A DNA stretch of 64,000 bases from Saccopteryx bilineata (lineage: Eukaryota; Chordata; Mammalia; Chiroptera; Emballonuridae): NCBI RefSeq assembly GCF_036850765.1, contig NC_089496.1, positions 102,820,267 through 102,884,266 of the forward strand, read 5' to 3'. The notes beneath the pieces were generated by a model. It searched no databases. It worked only from the letters and a program-made list of their open reading frames with translations, and had not been told where the DNA came from. The stretch's first letter is position 1; each line of letters opens with the position of its first letter. Positions 11,430-22,700 of this stretch are shown one piece after another. The translations under genes were made by a program, and so were the position numbers.

Positions 11430-12081
11430 CGCATGGCCTTGTGCAAGGAGCATGCTCCAGCCCTTCTCGTCACCTTGCCGGGGCAGAAGCCCTCTCCACG
11501 CCGCTCTCCCCATTCATTCCTTTATGGGAAATGCAGAGCGAAAGGAGTGAAAGATGGCAATTATCTAATTGGACTATTAACAAACAGTCCTCTGAGTGCG
11601 GCGGTCTGGCGTGGCTCCTGGGCGGGGGAGGGGCCGAGTCCCTGCCCTCATTCACAGAGTGCAAGGGCCGCGGAGGGAAGGGGGCTTTTTAAAGGGAGCT
11701 GGGGCGGGAGGGGGGAAGTGGGAGGTTTGGCTGAGAATTTTTTTACACAATTCCGAGAATGGGGGCGGAGGCGAGCGGGGAAGGGGTGGGGGTTGGGGCG
11801 GGGGTTGCGGCGAGCTGTTTGGGAGCGAGGGACGGAGGGGGGTGCGACTGTGTGGGGGGGGTGCCGGGGGGGGGGGCTACCGATCTCAGCCAGTCACGCC
11901 CGCCCCACGGTCGCGCCGCGGCCGCCCCGCCGGCTCCCAGCAAACCTGTTGGGGACGGATGGGACGCCGCACTCTCCCTCCCCTTTCCTCCAAGTCCCTG
12001 GCCCCAAGGAGAACCCATTCTGGGTTCGGTTCCGTAGGGTGTCTCCGACCCTGGAGGCACACCTTGGGCCATTACTTTTAT

Positions 12082-12116
<35 letters not shown>

Positions 12117-12830
12117 TGTGTGTGTGTGTGTGATTGTCCTTAGCGGGTCCCCGGCAGACGGGTGGCCCCTCAGTCCTCTTTGCCACGAACGCAGCCCTCG
12201 AAGCCTGACGCCAACTGGGTCTCGGATGGCAAGTGCTTTTGAGTCCCGCTCTCCCGGGCGGGTCGGTGGGAGTGGAGGAGGGAACGACCCCTGCGGCCCC
12301 CCTGCTCCGAAGACGTCCAGTGGGCTTTGGACAGAATCCAGCCAACCCACCGGTTCCCTCTCCCACGCTCACTCTCAGGCGGGCGCCCTGAGGCCCCAAG
12401 GGCTCCACTCCCGCCTGGGCCGAACCGTCGGGAGGCGCCTCTGCTGGGCCTTGGCTGCCACCACCGCGTAGCTAGCTGGTCACTGGGTTTTGGGTCCCTG
12501 AAGCGGATCTGGGTGGTGGGCGGGGCCCTCGTTTCCCTGCGGAGCCGCCAGAGACAGTTCCTGGGACGTCTGCCAGCAGGGGTTGATGGGGTCCCAAATT
12601 CCGGCCCACTGACCCTTCCCTGACACCTGGCGGGGGGGGGGGGAGGTCTTCCGCTCCGACAGCTGGACCTGGCCAGGGTCCCCTGCGCAGGAGTATTAGG
12701 GGGTAGCTTCACCCCCTCAGGAGAGTCCCAGACTGAAGCCTTGGCCCGAACCGGGCCACCTCGGAACCGCTCCCGTTCTCTGGTGGCATCCAGCTCCGTG
12801 GCCTCCTTCTTTCCACGAAACCCATGCTGA
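11430..12830. promoter_or_regulatory. CpG island upstream of VAX1
   Basis: GC-rich, CpG-dense interval 1.2-2.6 kb upstream of the VAX1 ATG. Long open frames here are on both strands and resemble no known protein, so they are treated as composition artefacts. It contains a 14-bp palindrome, CAATTATCTAATTG, at 11558-11571. Confidence 0.6.
12085..12132. repeat. Compound (AG)n(TG)n microsatellite
   Basis: About 15 AG units running directly into about 9 TG units. Confidence 0.9.
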
Positions 12831-13174
12831 CACCTGCCGCGCCAGGACAAAAGAATTTTTTTTAAATAAAAATGTCCGACCTACCACCTCTTCTTTTAGG
12901 TCGATGAGGGAAACTATCCAGGGAGTGAATTACTGCCCTGAGAAAGACCACCTCCGGTAGGCAGTGGTGTCCAGGGGAAGTCCAGGGCCACATACCCCCT
13001 CTATCCCCCAACCTCCGACCACAGGATACACCAAACTATGATCAAAGCCCCCAAACCGATTTGAAGTTGGGCTTGGGAGATGCTTGACCCCCCCTCTTGT
13101 AGGGGAGGAAATAGTGCCTTATTTGGTATAACTGAGAACTGTCTAATGGGGAGTCACTGCCAGGTGCGTAACCT

Positions 13175-13330
13175 CAGTAAATTTTCCTAACTCCTTGATC
13201 AGGAAGGTGGTACTATCCCAGCTTTATAGATGAAAAGACAGAGGCTCAGAGACATTCAATAACTTGCCCAAGTCCTGCAGTTGTCAGGGGCCGAATTTGA
13301 ACTCAGTTCTGTCTGACTTCAAAGCTATTT
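13175..13330 (-). repeat. MIR SINE
   Basis: Antisense MIR: 'agatgaaaagacagaggctc', 'aacttgcccaagtcctgcag' and 'gaatttgaactcag' in order. Confidence 0.65.
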
Positions 13331-13370
13331 GTGATCTTTGGCCACCCCACAGGAGTCTGAACATTTTAAA

Positions 13371-13498
13371 GTTTTTTATTTATTGATATTAGAGAGAGAA
13401 GAAGGGAAAGAGAGGGACAGAAACATTAATCTGTACGGGGATCAAATCCTTTGCCTTTCTGGAATACACTCTAATCAACTGAGCTACCCCAGGGCGGG
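13371..13498 (-). mobile_element. Old bat VES/MEG-like tRNA SINE fragment
   Basis: 'tttatttattgatattagag' leads into a GA-rich tract and ends in a degenerate tRNA head, 'caactgagctaccccagggc'. This is the layout of ancestral bat tRNA SINEs. The family name is tentative. Confidence 0.5.
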
Positions 13499-14639
13499 CT
13501 CTGATCATTATTTAATCCCATCGCTGGTTTGAGTTTGCATAATGTCTGCTGACCATGGTGTAAATCACAGATACAGAACAATGACCTTAAGGTTAATACC
13601 AGAAATCCTGATTATTAAGCATTGATCTTCACAAATTTCATCAAAACAACATGAAACACATGGAAACGTGAATTGTTGTTTCTGATAGGGCTGTGGATTA
13701 CCAGCCACGAGCACTTCCTAGGAGTCTGTCACTCTCCCACATCAAGCTGTCCAGAGTCAGTGAGTGCCTTTCCTGGGTTCCAACCTCCTCAATGAACGTC
13801 CGATAGCAGGAATGAGCCTTCCTGGACATCTCCCAGATCTCCCCCCAAGCTCAAATTGGGGGACCTTTTAAAATTGCATAAAGTCAGGGGACTCAGCTAG
13901 TCTTCCTGAGGGCAGGGATGTGTGTGTGCGTGTGTGTACGTGTATGTGCTAATCCCCTGGAAATTACACATGCTTACTGTGGAAAGGAAGAAATGGGATA
14001 TTACGGCAAACACCTAATTTAATTAAGCAGCCATTTATGAGGGTCTGAAGGTGTCAGGATATGGGGCAGGATCCAGGGTGTCTGCTGAAGCTAGAGGCCT
14101 CCTCTCTACAGCTTCCAGGACAAACCCTTAACTAAGGGAACTCACCGACCCTAGGCATGGCTCAGGGTCAGTGCTGTTGACCAACGCCCCACCATGTTTC
14201 AAGCCCTTGAAATAACCAGCTTCAGTAAAAAAAAACAACAAAAAACAGTCAACCCAGAACCTGGTTTTGCTTGTTTGTTATGCATAGCACTCTTTTTTTC
14301 CTTCTGAGTGGATTAAAATTCTGTGGGCATCCATCCAGAAAAACCATGACAGGTTTCTGAGAGGACACAGTGGAGGATGGAAACCCGGGAATGGAAATTT
14401 CAGCAAAGCAGCTGCTGCTCCCGGAGAAATTAAGTCGTGTGTCCACTGGCAAAGAAAGGAGTGAACTCAGGAGATTGTCCGGCTGACCCGAGTCAAGCCT
14501 GTTCCGCACAGGAGGACACAGATGGGCTCCAGGTAAGACTGTCTGATTCTCTTCACTGAATTCCTTCCCTCCCAGGGCCCTTCCTGCCCCCACACCTCAT
14601 CTGCAGGTGCAGAGAGATCCAGAAGAGAACCGGAGAGCT

Positions 14640-14790
14640 GGAAGGATTGGTAGAAATCACCTATTCCGTAACTTTCATGTGACTTGACAGATGAGGAAAA
14701 GGAGTCTGGAAAGGCAAAGCGACTTGCTAAAGATGAGACACCTAGCTACTGGGGGCACCTGCGACAGCCCCGTCTCCTGACTGAAAGAGG
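14640..14790 (-). repeat. MIR SINE fragment
   Basis: Antisense MIR core: 'ttgacagatgaggaaaagga' followed by 'gcgacttgctaaagatgag'. Confidence 0.5.
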
Positions 14791-15184
14791 GCCCTCCTAC
14801 CACCCCTCAGACTTCCCGGAACCCGAACAAGATGAATACTTTCTTTGGGGTCAGGTGCAGTGATGTCATAGAAGCGAACTAAGTTACAATCGGAGCCTTG
14901 CAGGTGTTTTTCACATTCCCTCCTTTCACCTCATCCCGGCAACAGGAAGCGGGGTCTGAGATAGCACACACAGGGCTTTCCTTTTCCATCTTCAGTTTTT
15001 ATTTCAGAAAAGTGTAGGGGGGAAGCACCTGCTGGCAGAAAATCCGAGATCCTCTTCAATTCTGAGCGGTTTGGGGGCAGCACAACTTCGTGTCTGAAAC
15101 ATTGTAAGAAGCTGCATCAGAGGCGATGATACAACCAGAAATTAAATTTCTGTAAGACTGAATCAGAGCACCTGATAATAGCGA

Positions 15185-15330
15185 CTAATTACAAGCAAGA
15201 ATACCTAGCATTTATGCAGAGATCTTCGCCCCAATCAAAGCCGCATGTGGTGACAAATTTAATCTCATCTAGTCGTCATTATCCCCATTTCACAGAAAGT
15301 AGCTAAGGCACTGGAGAAGCAATTTAATTA
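15185..15330 (-). repeat. MIR SINE fragment
   Basis: Antisense MIR: 'tagcatttatgcagag', then 'aatttaatctcatc' and 'tccccatttcacagaaag'. Confidence 0.5.
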
Positions 15331-15589
15331 AGAACTGATGCTGAATATCTGAAGTAGAAAATGCAGCCACACATCCGGACATTTTTTTCTCCGCTTTAGT
15401 TAAACACTTAGCCAATGTGCAGAGAGCTAATTTCAGGCAAACAATCCCATTGGACTCCATTTCTCAACTTTGCATTTTGTACCAAGAAGCTAAGTTCTTT
15501 CATTTACTTCTTCTGTTTTGTGCATTGAAGCAACACACAGTTCTTGAGTTGGAAGGGGCTTAGAGCGATTAACAAACAAACAGGGTTCT

Positions 15590-15801
15590 GAGGCAGCCAG
15601 GCTGTCTGCTCCATATGTTTCTGTCCCAGCTCCACTGCTTATGAGGTGTGTGTGACTTTAGGTTGGCTACTTGGCTTCTCTGTGACTCAGTAGCTTATCT
15701 GCAAAATAAGGTCAGTTCTAGTACCTATACAGTCATTAAGTAGCACAACTGAAGTGTTTAGACACTTTACTTGACACATGGTGAACATTGTCAATAAATA
15801 T
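15590..15801 (+). repeat. MIR SINE
   Basis: Sense MIR: 'agctccactgcttatgagg', 'gtgtgactttaggttgg', 'tatctgcaaaataagg' and the end 'gtcaataaatatttac'. The tRNA-half insertion lies at its 3' end. Confidence 0.6.
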
Positions 15802-15820
15802 TTACTCCGGATATCTTTCT

Positions 15821-15860
15821 GATCCATAGTCAGTTGCCTTACCCATTGCGCCACTGGCCC
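15821..15860 (-). pseudogene. tRNA-Arg(ACG) 5'-half retropseudogene, tailless
   Basis: Read on the minus strand, the 40 nt begin GGGCCAGTGGCGCAATGG and end CTGACTATGGATC. This follows nucleotides 1-40 of tRNA-Arg-ACG, ending just past the anticodon, which here reads ATG. It is flanked by a 19-bp near-perfect duplication (15802-15820 and 15864-15882, one mismatch). There is no poly(A) tail and no 3' half. Flanking duplications point to L1-type reverse transcription of a tRNA half. It is not a functional tRNA gene. Confidence 0.7.
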
Positions 15861-16024
15861 ATATTACTACGGATATCTTTCTTCAAGCACATCCCATGTG
15901 GCTAGCACTATGTTAGCACAGATAGTAAGAAGGAACCAAAAGCTAGACGGAGTAACTGAGAAGTCCAGATTGTAGATGGCAAAGCTAATTGGCCGCATAC
16001 TGACTCAAAACTGTATAACAGTAA

Positions 16025-16111
16025 CAAACAACTAGTATTTATTAAGGACTTAGTGCTATTATCTCATTTAATTCTCATAATAACCCTTTGGGGAAAGAAC
16101 AGTTATGTGTA
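16025..16111 (-). repeat. MIR SINE, left part (split by an LTR)
   Basis: Antisense MIR start: 'actagtatttattaaggac', 'atctcatttaattctcataa'. It continues after the LTR at 16631. Confidence 0.6.
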
Positions 16112-16116
16112 CCCAT

Positions 16117-16625
16117 TGTGATAGATTAAAAATGGCTATAAATTCTTTGCCGTTCCTCCTATTAAAAGGTGGAGTCTATTTTGCCTTTGCTGAATTTGTC
16201 TGGCTTTGTAACATGCTTTGATCCATAGAAAGAGGTGGATATGACCCTGAGTCAGTTCTTGGGCTGGGTCTTAAAGAGCCCTGGTACCTTCTGTTCTTGT
16301 TTTCTTGGAACCCAGATACCATGCTGTAAAGAAGCCAGTCTACAACTAGAGGAAGAGGGGCCATGTGGAAAATGGAGGTGCTCCAGTGGATAGCACCAAT
16401 TTCCAGTCATGTGAGTGAGGCCATCTTGGGTGCTCCAGCCCAGCTGAACTTCCAGCTGAATGCAACCTGATAAGGGATCCCAACAATGTCGTATGAGGCA
16501 GTGACGAGCCAACCATGCTGAGCCCTGTTCAAATAGCAGAATCTTGAATAAAACTATATGGTTGCTTTGCTTTAAGCTACTAAGCTTTGGGTATGTTTGT
16601 TATGTAGCAGTTGGTAACTGAAACA
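16117..16625 (+). mobile_element. MLT1-type (ERVL-MaLR) solo LTR
   Basis: A 509-bp block beginning TGTGATAG and ending GAAACA, flanked by the 5-bp duplication CCCAT (16112-16116 and 16626-16630). It splits a MIR element. The 3' part, 'tgctttaagctactaagctt', has the late-LTR layout of MaLR elements. No internal retroviral sequence remains. Open frames inside it are not genes. Confidence 0.75.
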
Positions 16626-16630
16626 CCCAT

Positions 16631-16770
16631 ATTACAGATGAGGATCTAAGGCTCAGAGAGGCTAAGCAACTTGTCCTTGGCCTCATGGCTAGGAAGTGGT
16701 ACAGCGTGGAGTCAAACACAGAACCATCTTATACCCAAATCCATGATCTTGACCAATGAACTATTCGGCA
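16631..16770 (-). repeat. MIR SINE, right part
   Basis: Resumes the MIR at 16025: 'attacagatgaggatctaag', 'gctaagcaacttgtcc', 'ctaggaagtgg'. Confidence 0.65.
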
Positions 16771-17799
16771 TCTCCATTGAATAACCAAACTCTAAAGAAT
16801 TCATTAGTTTGTAAGTTTATTTTTATCCTTTATTTCAGACATTACACAGCGTAGGCTGGATTAAGTAGTAAAGAAAGCCCATGTTATTCTTAAAGATCAT
16901 AGAGAACAAAAAACATTAGGGCTAGAAATGGAACAAGGGTGGGTTTTGCCAAGATATTCTTCATTTCTTGAATGTCATATGGGGTGAAGTGGGTACAGAG
17001 CCCTGAATTTCTTCCTCTTTTAAAAACCAAAGATGAAATAATGCACACGTTCTATTCTCGCCTTTAGGAAACGAGAGATACATTAACGCTTAGAGTGGTG
17101 AATAGGAAACGGCAACAGGTGGTCATTTGGCTCTGAAATTTCCCAACTGGAGCATTGGGAGGAAAAAGAAAGGCCGCTTTTATGACAATGTTTTCTGGGT
17201 CACAGAGAATTTTGAGGTTTTCCAGGAAACTTGGCTTATAAATTTGTATCTTTCTAACGTGAGTACATTTGTGTTTCAAAGTATCTTTAAACCCATCATT
17301 TTCTAAAATCCCTTCCTGCCTGAGAAGCTGCTGGAGCCATTTAGTCAACAAGCAGGTACTGACACCCACTCTGAGCAAGTTTCTAAGAACTCCCTGTATC
17401 AGAACTGTAAAGCGGTTTTTCCATTTCAACGTGCGCGAATGCTTGCCCGGAAGTCACTTATTCTATAAACCTCACCGCATCTAGAAGAGAGCCAGAGCTG
17501 AAAAAGGACAAAGACGAGGCCATTGAGCAGTTAGAGTGGGTGTATCACAGAGTGTAAATTACAACCTGGGCTCTCTGCTCAAAGGAGACCTGCTCAGTCC
17601 CTCATTCAAAGCCCATTTACTCTTATTTTAGACGCAATTCTAACAAGCCAAATGCTCCCATTTTCTAGTCTGCTGACGGCGAGAGGCAGCAAACAGGAAG
17701 GGAAAGTATCACTTGAGGCAGGGATACCCATGACAGTGAGAATGTCGGCTAACAAAAAATCTTGAAAGAAGATGAAAAACAAACCAAGCCGCTGGAAGA
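16771..17799. other. Intergenic, no feature recognised
   Basis: Unique-looking, moderately AT-rich DNA. Open frames here (for example about 120 codons at 17064-17429 minus) match nothing I know and lack gene context. Confidence 0.5.
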
Positions 17800-17812
17800 A
17801 TATCACAATCTG

Positions 17813-17977
17813 CCCTAGCTGGGCGGCTCAGTTAGTTAGTCATCCCAGTACACCAAGGTTGTGGGTTCGATCCCCAGTCAGGGCACCCACGAAAATCAAC
17901 CAATGACTGCATAAACAAGTGGAACAACAAAATGATGTCTCTTTTTGTCTCTCTCTCTGTAAAATCAATAAATACAT
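17813..17977 (+). mobile_element. Bat VES/MEG-like tRNA SINE
   Basis: A tRNA-like head, 'cctagctgggcggctcagtt' to 'gttcgatccccagtcagggc', precedes 'aaccaatgactgcataaac', CT-rich sequence and 'aaaatcaataaata'. Imperfect flanking duplications of 13 bp lie at 17800-17812 and 17978-17990 (10 of 13 match). Confidence 0.65.
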
Positions 17978-17990
17978 ATATCTTCATCTG

Positions 17991-19423
17991 GACTGACTTG
18001 GTTTGGACATAAGTAGCTACACCCTCAAGTGCTTTTGAGGTCCTGAAAGCAGTAGAATGCCATGTAACAAGGGATATTCAGGAAAATGACCCTCAAAAGA
18101 TTAAACTGTATTTTTCTTAAGAAGGCAGGGAAACACATAAAACTTCTGCGAAAAGTTTTAATGTAAAATAAACTGCGAAAAATCAACATAGGTGTCACAC
18201 CTTATTGCCTTATGATAAGGGGGGAGTCACTGTCATTTGAAAGGCAAAACCATACCCGTGTGGAAGCATAGTGAGCATCATGGACTTCTCCCTCACTCAC
18301 TACTGGAAGCTGGCCGAGGTGAGATACTTCACACAGAAATACAGAACTGAGCATGTGCACATTTTTATCCTTGGATGTTTTGTATCAGATCTTTGGCAAC
18401 CCAGGTAAAGGGATCAAGAAAAGCAAGAAGATGAAATGACTCAACCTAGGTCACTCAGCAAAACCATTATTAACGCAGACAAGATAAGGAGAGAGACCGA
18501 GAGGAGGGGCATGCCTGGTGCCTGGTGGTCACTCACTGGTGTTTGCAGAAGGAGAAAAAGAAAATGGGAAGACTATTAGCGAGAACCATTTGTTTCATGA
18601 CTTTCTAAGACGTCCAGTTATAACAGAAGTGGAGAATTGTGGGCACAGGGCCACAGATGGCTGTAATTGGCCTTGGAGTCCAAGGTAACCTGAAATGGAG
18701 GCAGACACGCTCTCCATGGAATGAATCAACGGTCAGAACAAACACACACCCCGTGAGATGGAAGGGCTGCCATTTAGGAGCAGAGATGTTCTAATAACAT
18801 GTGTCGCGTATCTGCTACTTAGCATGTCCTTCTACAGCACTTTCCCTCTCCAAAAGCGCTTTGCAAACATTAACTAATGAAACCAGCAGGACTTCTGGAA
18901 GAGAAAATTGAGCCTCTGCAATCTGTTTGACTTCTCCGGGAAAGCTAATAAAATTAAGGTATAACGTTCATCAAGAGGAGGACACAGAACCATAAACAGC
19001 TTTTGTGAGGGATTAAATATCGACATGTGGCGGTGACATTGGACATCCTCAAAGCTGTTGGTGGCAACCCGTGGCTCTGCTGCAGCACCACCAACGGAAG
19101 ACCAAGTCACAGGCACGTCAGAGGTTCTAATTTGCAAGCAGCCTGGCAGCCTTGGCCATGGAGCCTCTCCACTTCTGGTTCTTTCTGTGCAGGGCTCGCT
19201 GAGCCCCGGGTACGGGGAAGGCTGAGGAAGCCTGCCTCGTGAGCCAACTGAGCTTTGTCCACCCAAAGAAGGGACACCCAAAGAAGAGCAAGTCCCCTGC
19301 AGCCACCAGAGGCTGCTAGTGCGGAGCAGGACACCGAGCCCCTTCCTTTCACATATTTGGTTGCTGCAGCCCAATACACAAACCCTGAAAAGCAGTTATA
19401 GTTTGGAGATTCCACACTGCCTT
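17991..19423. other. Intergenic, no feature recognised
   Basis: Unique-looking DNA between a SINE and the L1. Open frames at about 18870-19430 on both strands overlap one another and have no recognisable domain. Confidence 0.5.
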
Positions 19424-19712
19424 CTTCCACTGCATTCTTTTTTTTTTTTTAATAAATTTTTATTAATGGTAATAGGATGACATTAATAAATCAGGGTACA
19501 TATATTCAAAGAAAACATGTCTAGGTTATTTTGTCATCAAATTATGTTGCAAACCCCTCGCCCAAAGTCAGATTGTCCTCCGTCACCCTCTATCTAGTTC
19601 TCTGTGCCCCTCCCCCTCCCCCAACTCTCTCCCTCCCTCCCTCCCATGTCCTCCCTCCCCCCCCCACCCTTGGTAACCACCACACTCTTGTCCATGTCTC
19701 TTAGTCTCATTT

Positions 19713-22700
19713 TTATGTTCCACCAATGTATGGAATCACGTAGTTCTTGTTTTTTTCTGATTTACTTATTTTACTCCTTATAATGTTATCAAGATCCCAC
19801 CATTTTGCTGTAAATGATCTGATGTCATCATTTCTTATGGCTGAGTAGTATTCCATAGTGTATATGTGCCACATCTTCTTTATCCAGTCTTCTATTGAAG
19901 GGCTTTTTGGTTGTTTCCATGTCTTGGCCACTGTGAACAGTGCTGCAATGAACATGGGGCTACATGTGTCTTCACGTATCAATGTTTCTGAGGTTTTGGG
20001 ATATATACCCAGTAGAGGGATTGCTGGGTCATAAGGTAGTTCTATTTGCAGTTTTTTGAGGAACCACCATACTTTCCTCCATAATGGTTGTACTACTTTA
20101 CAGTCCCACCAACAGTGAATGAGGGTTCCTTTTTCTCCACAGCCTCTCCAACATTTGCTATTACCCGTCTTGTTGATAATAGCTAATCTAACAGGAGTGA
20201 GGTGGTATCTCATTGTAGTTTTGATTTGCATTTCTCTAATAACTAATGAAGCTGAGCATCTTTTCATATATCTGTTGGCCATTTGTATCTCTTCCTGGGA
20301 GAAGTGTCTGTTCATGTTCTCTTCCCATTTTTTTATTGGATTGTTTGTTTGTTTGTTGTTGAGTTTTATGAGTTCTTTGTAAATTTTGGATATTAGGCCC
20401 TTATCTGAGCTGTCGTTTGAAAATATCAGTTCCCATATAGTTGGCTGTCTGTTTATTTTGATATCAGTTTCTCTTGCTGAGCAAAAACTTTTAATTCTGA
20501 TGTAGTCCCATTCATTTATCTTTGCCTTCACTTCTCTTGCTATTGGAGTCAAGTTCATAAAATGTTCTTTAAAACCCAGGTCCATGATTTTAGTACCTAT
20601 GTCTTCTTCTATGTACTTTATTGTTTCAGGTCTTATATTTAGGTCTTTGATCCATTTTGAATTAATTTTAGTACACGGGGACAGGCTGTAGTCGAGTTTC
20701 ATTCTTTTGCATGTGGCTTTCCAGTTTTCCCAACACCATTTGTTGAAGAGGCTTTCTTTTCTCCATTGTGTGTTGTTGGCCCCTTTATCAAAGATTATTT
20801 GACCATATATATGTGGTTTTATTTCTGGGCTTTCTATTCTGTTCCATTGGTCTGAGTGTCTATTTTTTTGCCAATACCATGCTGTTTTGATTATCGTGGC
20901 CCTATAATATAGTTTAAAGTCAGGTATTGTAATGCCCCCAGCTTCATTCTTTTTCCTTAGGATTGTTTTGGCTATTCGGGGTTTTTTATAGTTCCATATA
21001 AATCTGATGATTTTTTGTTCCATTTCTTTAAAAAAATCTCATAGGGATTTTGATGGGAATTGCATTAAATTTGTATATTGCTTTGGGTAATATGGCCATT
21101 TTGATTATATTTATTCTTCCTATCCAAGAACAAGGAAGATTTTTCCATCTCATTGTATCTTTTTCGATTTCCCTTAACAATGCTTTGTAATTTTCATTAT
21201 ATAGGTCCTTTACGTTCTTTGTTATGTTTATTCCTAGGTATTTTATTTTTTTTGTTGCAATCGTGAAGGGGATTATTTTTTTGAGTTCGTTTTCTAATAT
21301 TTCATTGTTGGCATATAGAAAGGCTATGGACTTTTTTTTCTTTTTTTTTTTTTTTCTTTTCATTTTTCTGAAGCTGGAAACAGGGAGAGACAGTCAGACA
21401 GACTCCCGCATGCGCCCGACCGGGATCCACCCGGCACGCCCACCAGGGGCGAAGCTCTGCCCACCAGGGGGTGATGCTCTGCCCATCCTGGGCATCGCCA
21501 TGTTGTGACCAGAGCCACTCTAGCGCCTGGGGCAGAGGCCACAGAGCCATCCCCAGCGCCCGGGCCATCTTTGCTCCAATGGAGCCTTGGCTGCGGGAGG
21601 GGACGAGAGAGACAGAGAGGAAAGCGCGGCGGAGGGGTGGAGAAGCAAATGGGCGCTTCTCCTGTGTGCCCTGGCCGGGAATCGAACCCGGGTCCTCCGC
21701 ACGCTAGGCCGACGCTCTACCGCTGAGCCAACCGGCCAGGGCTATGGACTTTTGTATGTTAATTTTGTATCCTGCGACCTTACTGTATTGGTTTATTGTT
21801 TCTAATAATCTTTTTGTGGAGTCCTTCGGGTTTTCGATGTATAGGATCATATCATCAGCAAAAAGTGATAGCTTTACTTCTTCTTTTCCGATATGGATGC
21901 CTTTTATTTCTTTGTCTTGTCTGATTGCTCTGGCCAGAACTTCTAGCACCACGTTGAATAAGAGTGGAGAGAGTGGACAACCCTGTCTTGTTCCTGATTT
22001 AAGGAAGAAAGTCCTCAGTTTTATGCCGTTTAATAGGATGTTGGCTGATGGTTTATCATATATGGCCTTTATCATGTTGAGATATTTTCCTTCTATACCC
22101 ATTTTGTTGAGAGTCTTAAACATAAAATTGTGTTGTATTTTATCAAAAGCCTTTTCTGCATCTATTGATAAGATCATGTGGTTTTTTGTTCTTTGTTTTG
22201 TTGATATGGTGTATTACGTTAACCGTTTTGCGTATGTTGAACCATCCTTGAGATTCTGGGATGAATCCCACTTGATCATGATGTATTATTTTTTTAATAT
22301 GTTGTTGTATTCGGTTTGCCAGTATTTTGTTTAGTATTTTAGCATCTGTATTCATTAGAGATATTGGTCTGTAGTTTTCTTTCTTTGTGCCATCCTTGCC
22401 TGGTTTTGGTATGAGGGTTATGTTGGCCTCATAAAATGTGTTTGGAAGTATTGCTTCTTCTTCAATTTTTTTGGAAGACTTTGAGTAGAATAGGAACCAA
22501 GTCTTCTTTGAATGTTTGATAGAATTCACTGGTATAACCGTCTGGGCCTGGACTTTTATTTTTGGGGAGATTTTTAATAGTTTTTTCTATTTCCTCCCTG
22601 CTGATTGGTCTGTTTAGGCTTTCTGCTTCTTCATGACTCAGTCTAGGAAGGTTGTATTGTTCTAGGAATTTATCCATTTCTTCTAGATTGTTGTATTTGG

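Noticed and set aside
11415..12850. Open frames of 220-290 codons upstream of VAX1
   Set aside because: GC-rich composition effect; several run through a microsatellite and both strands are open.
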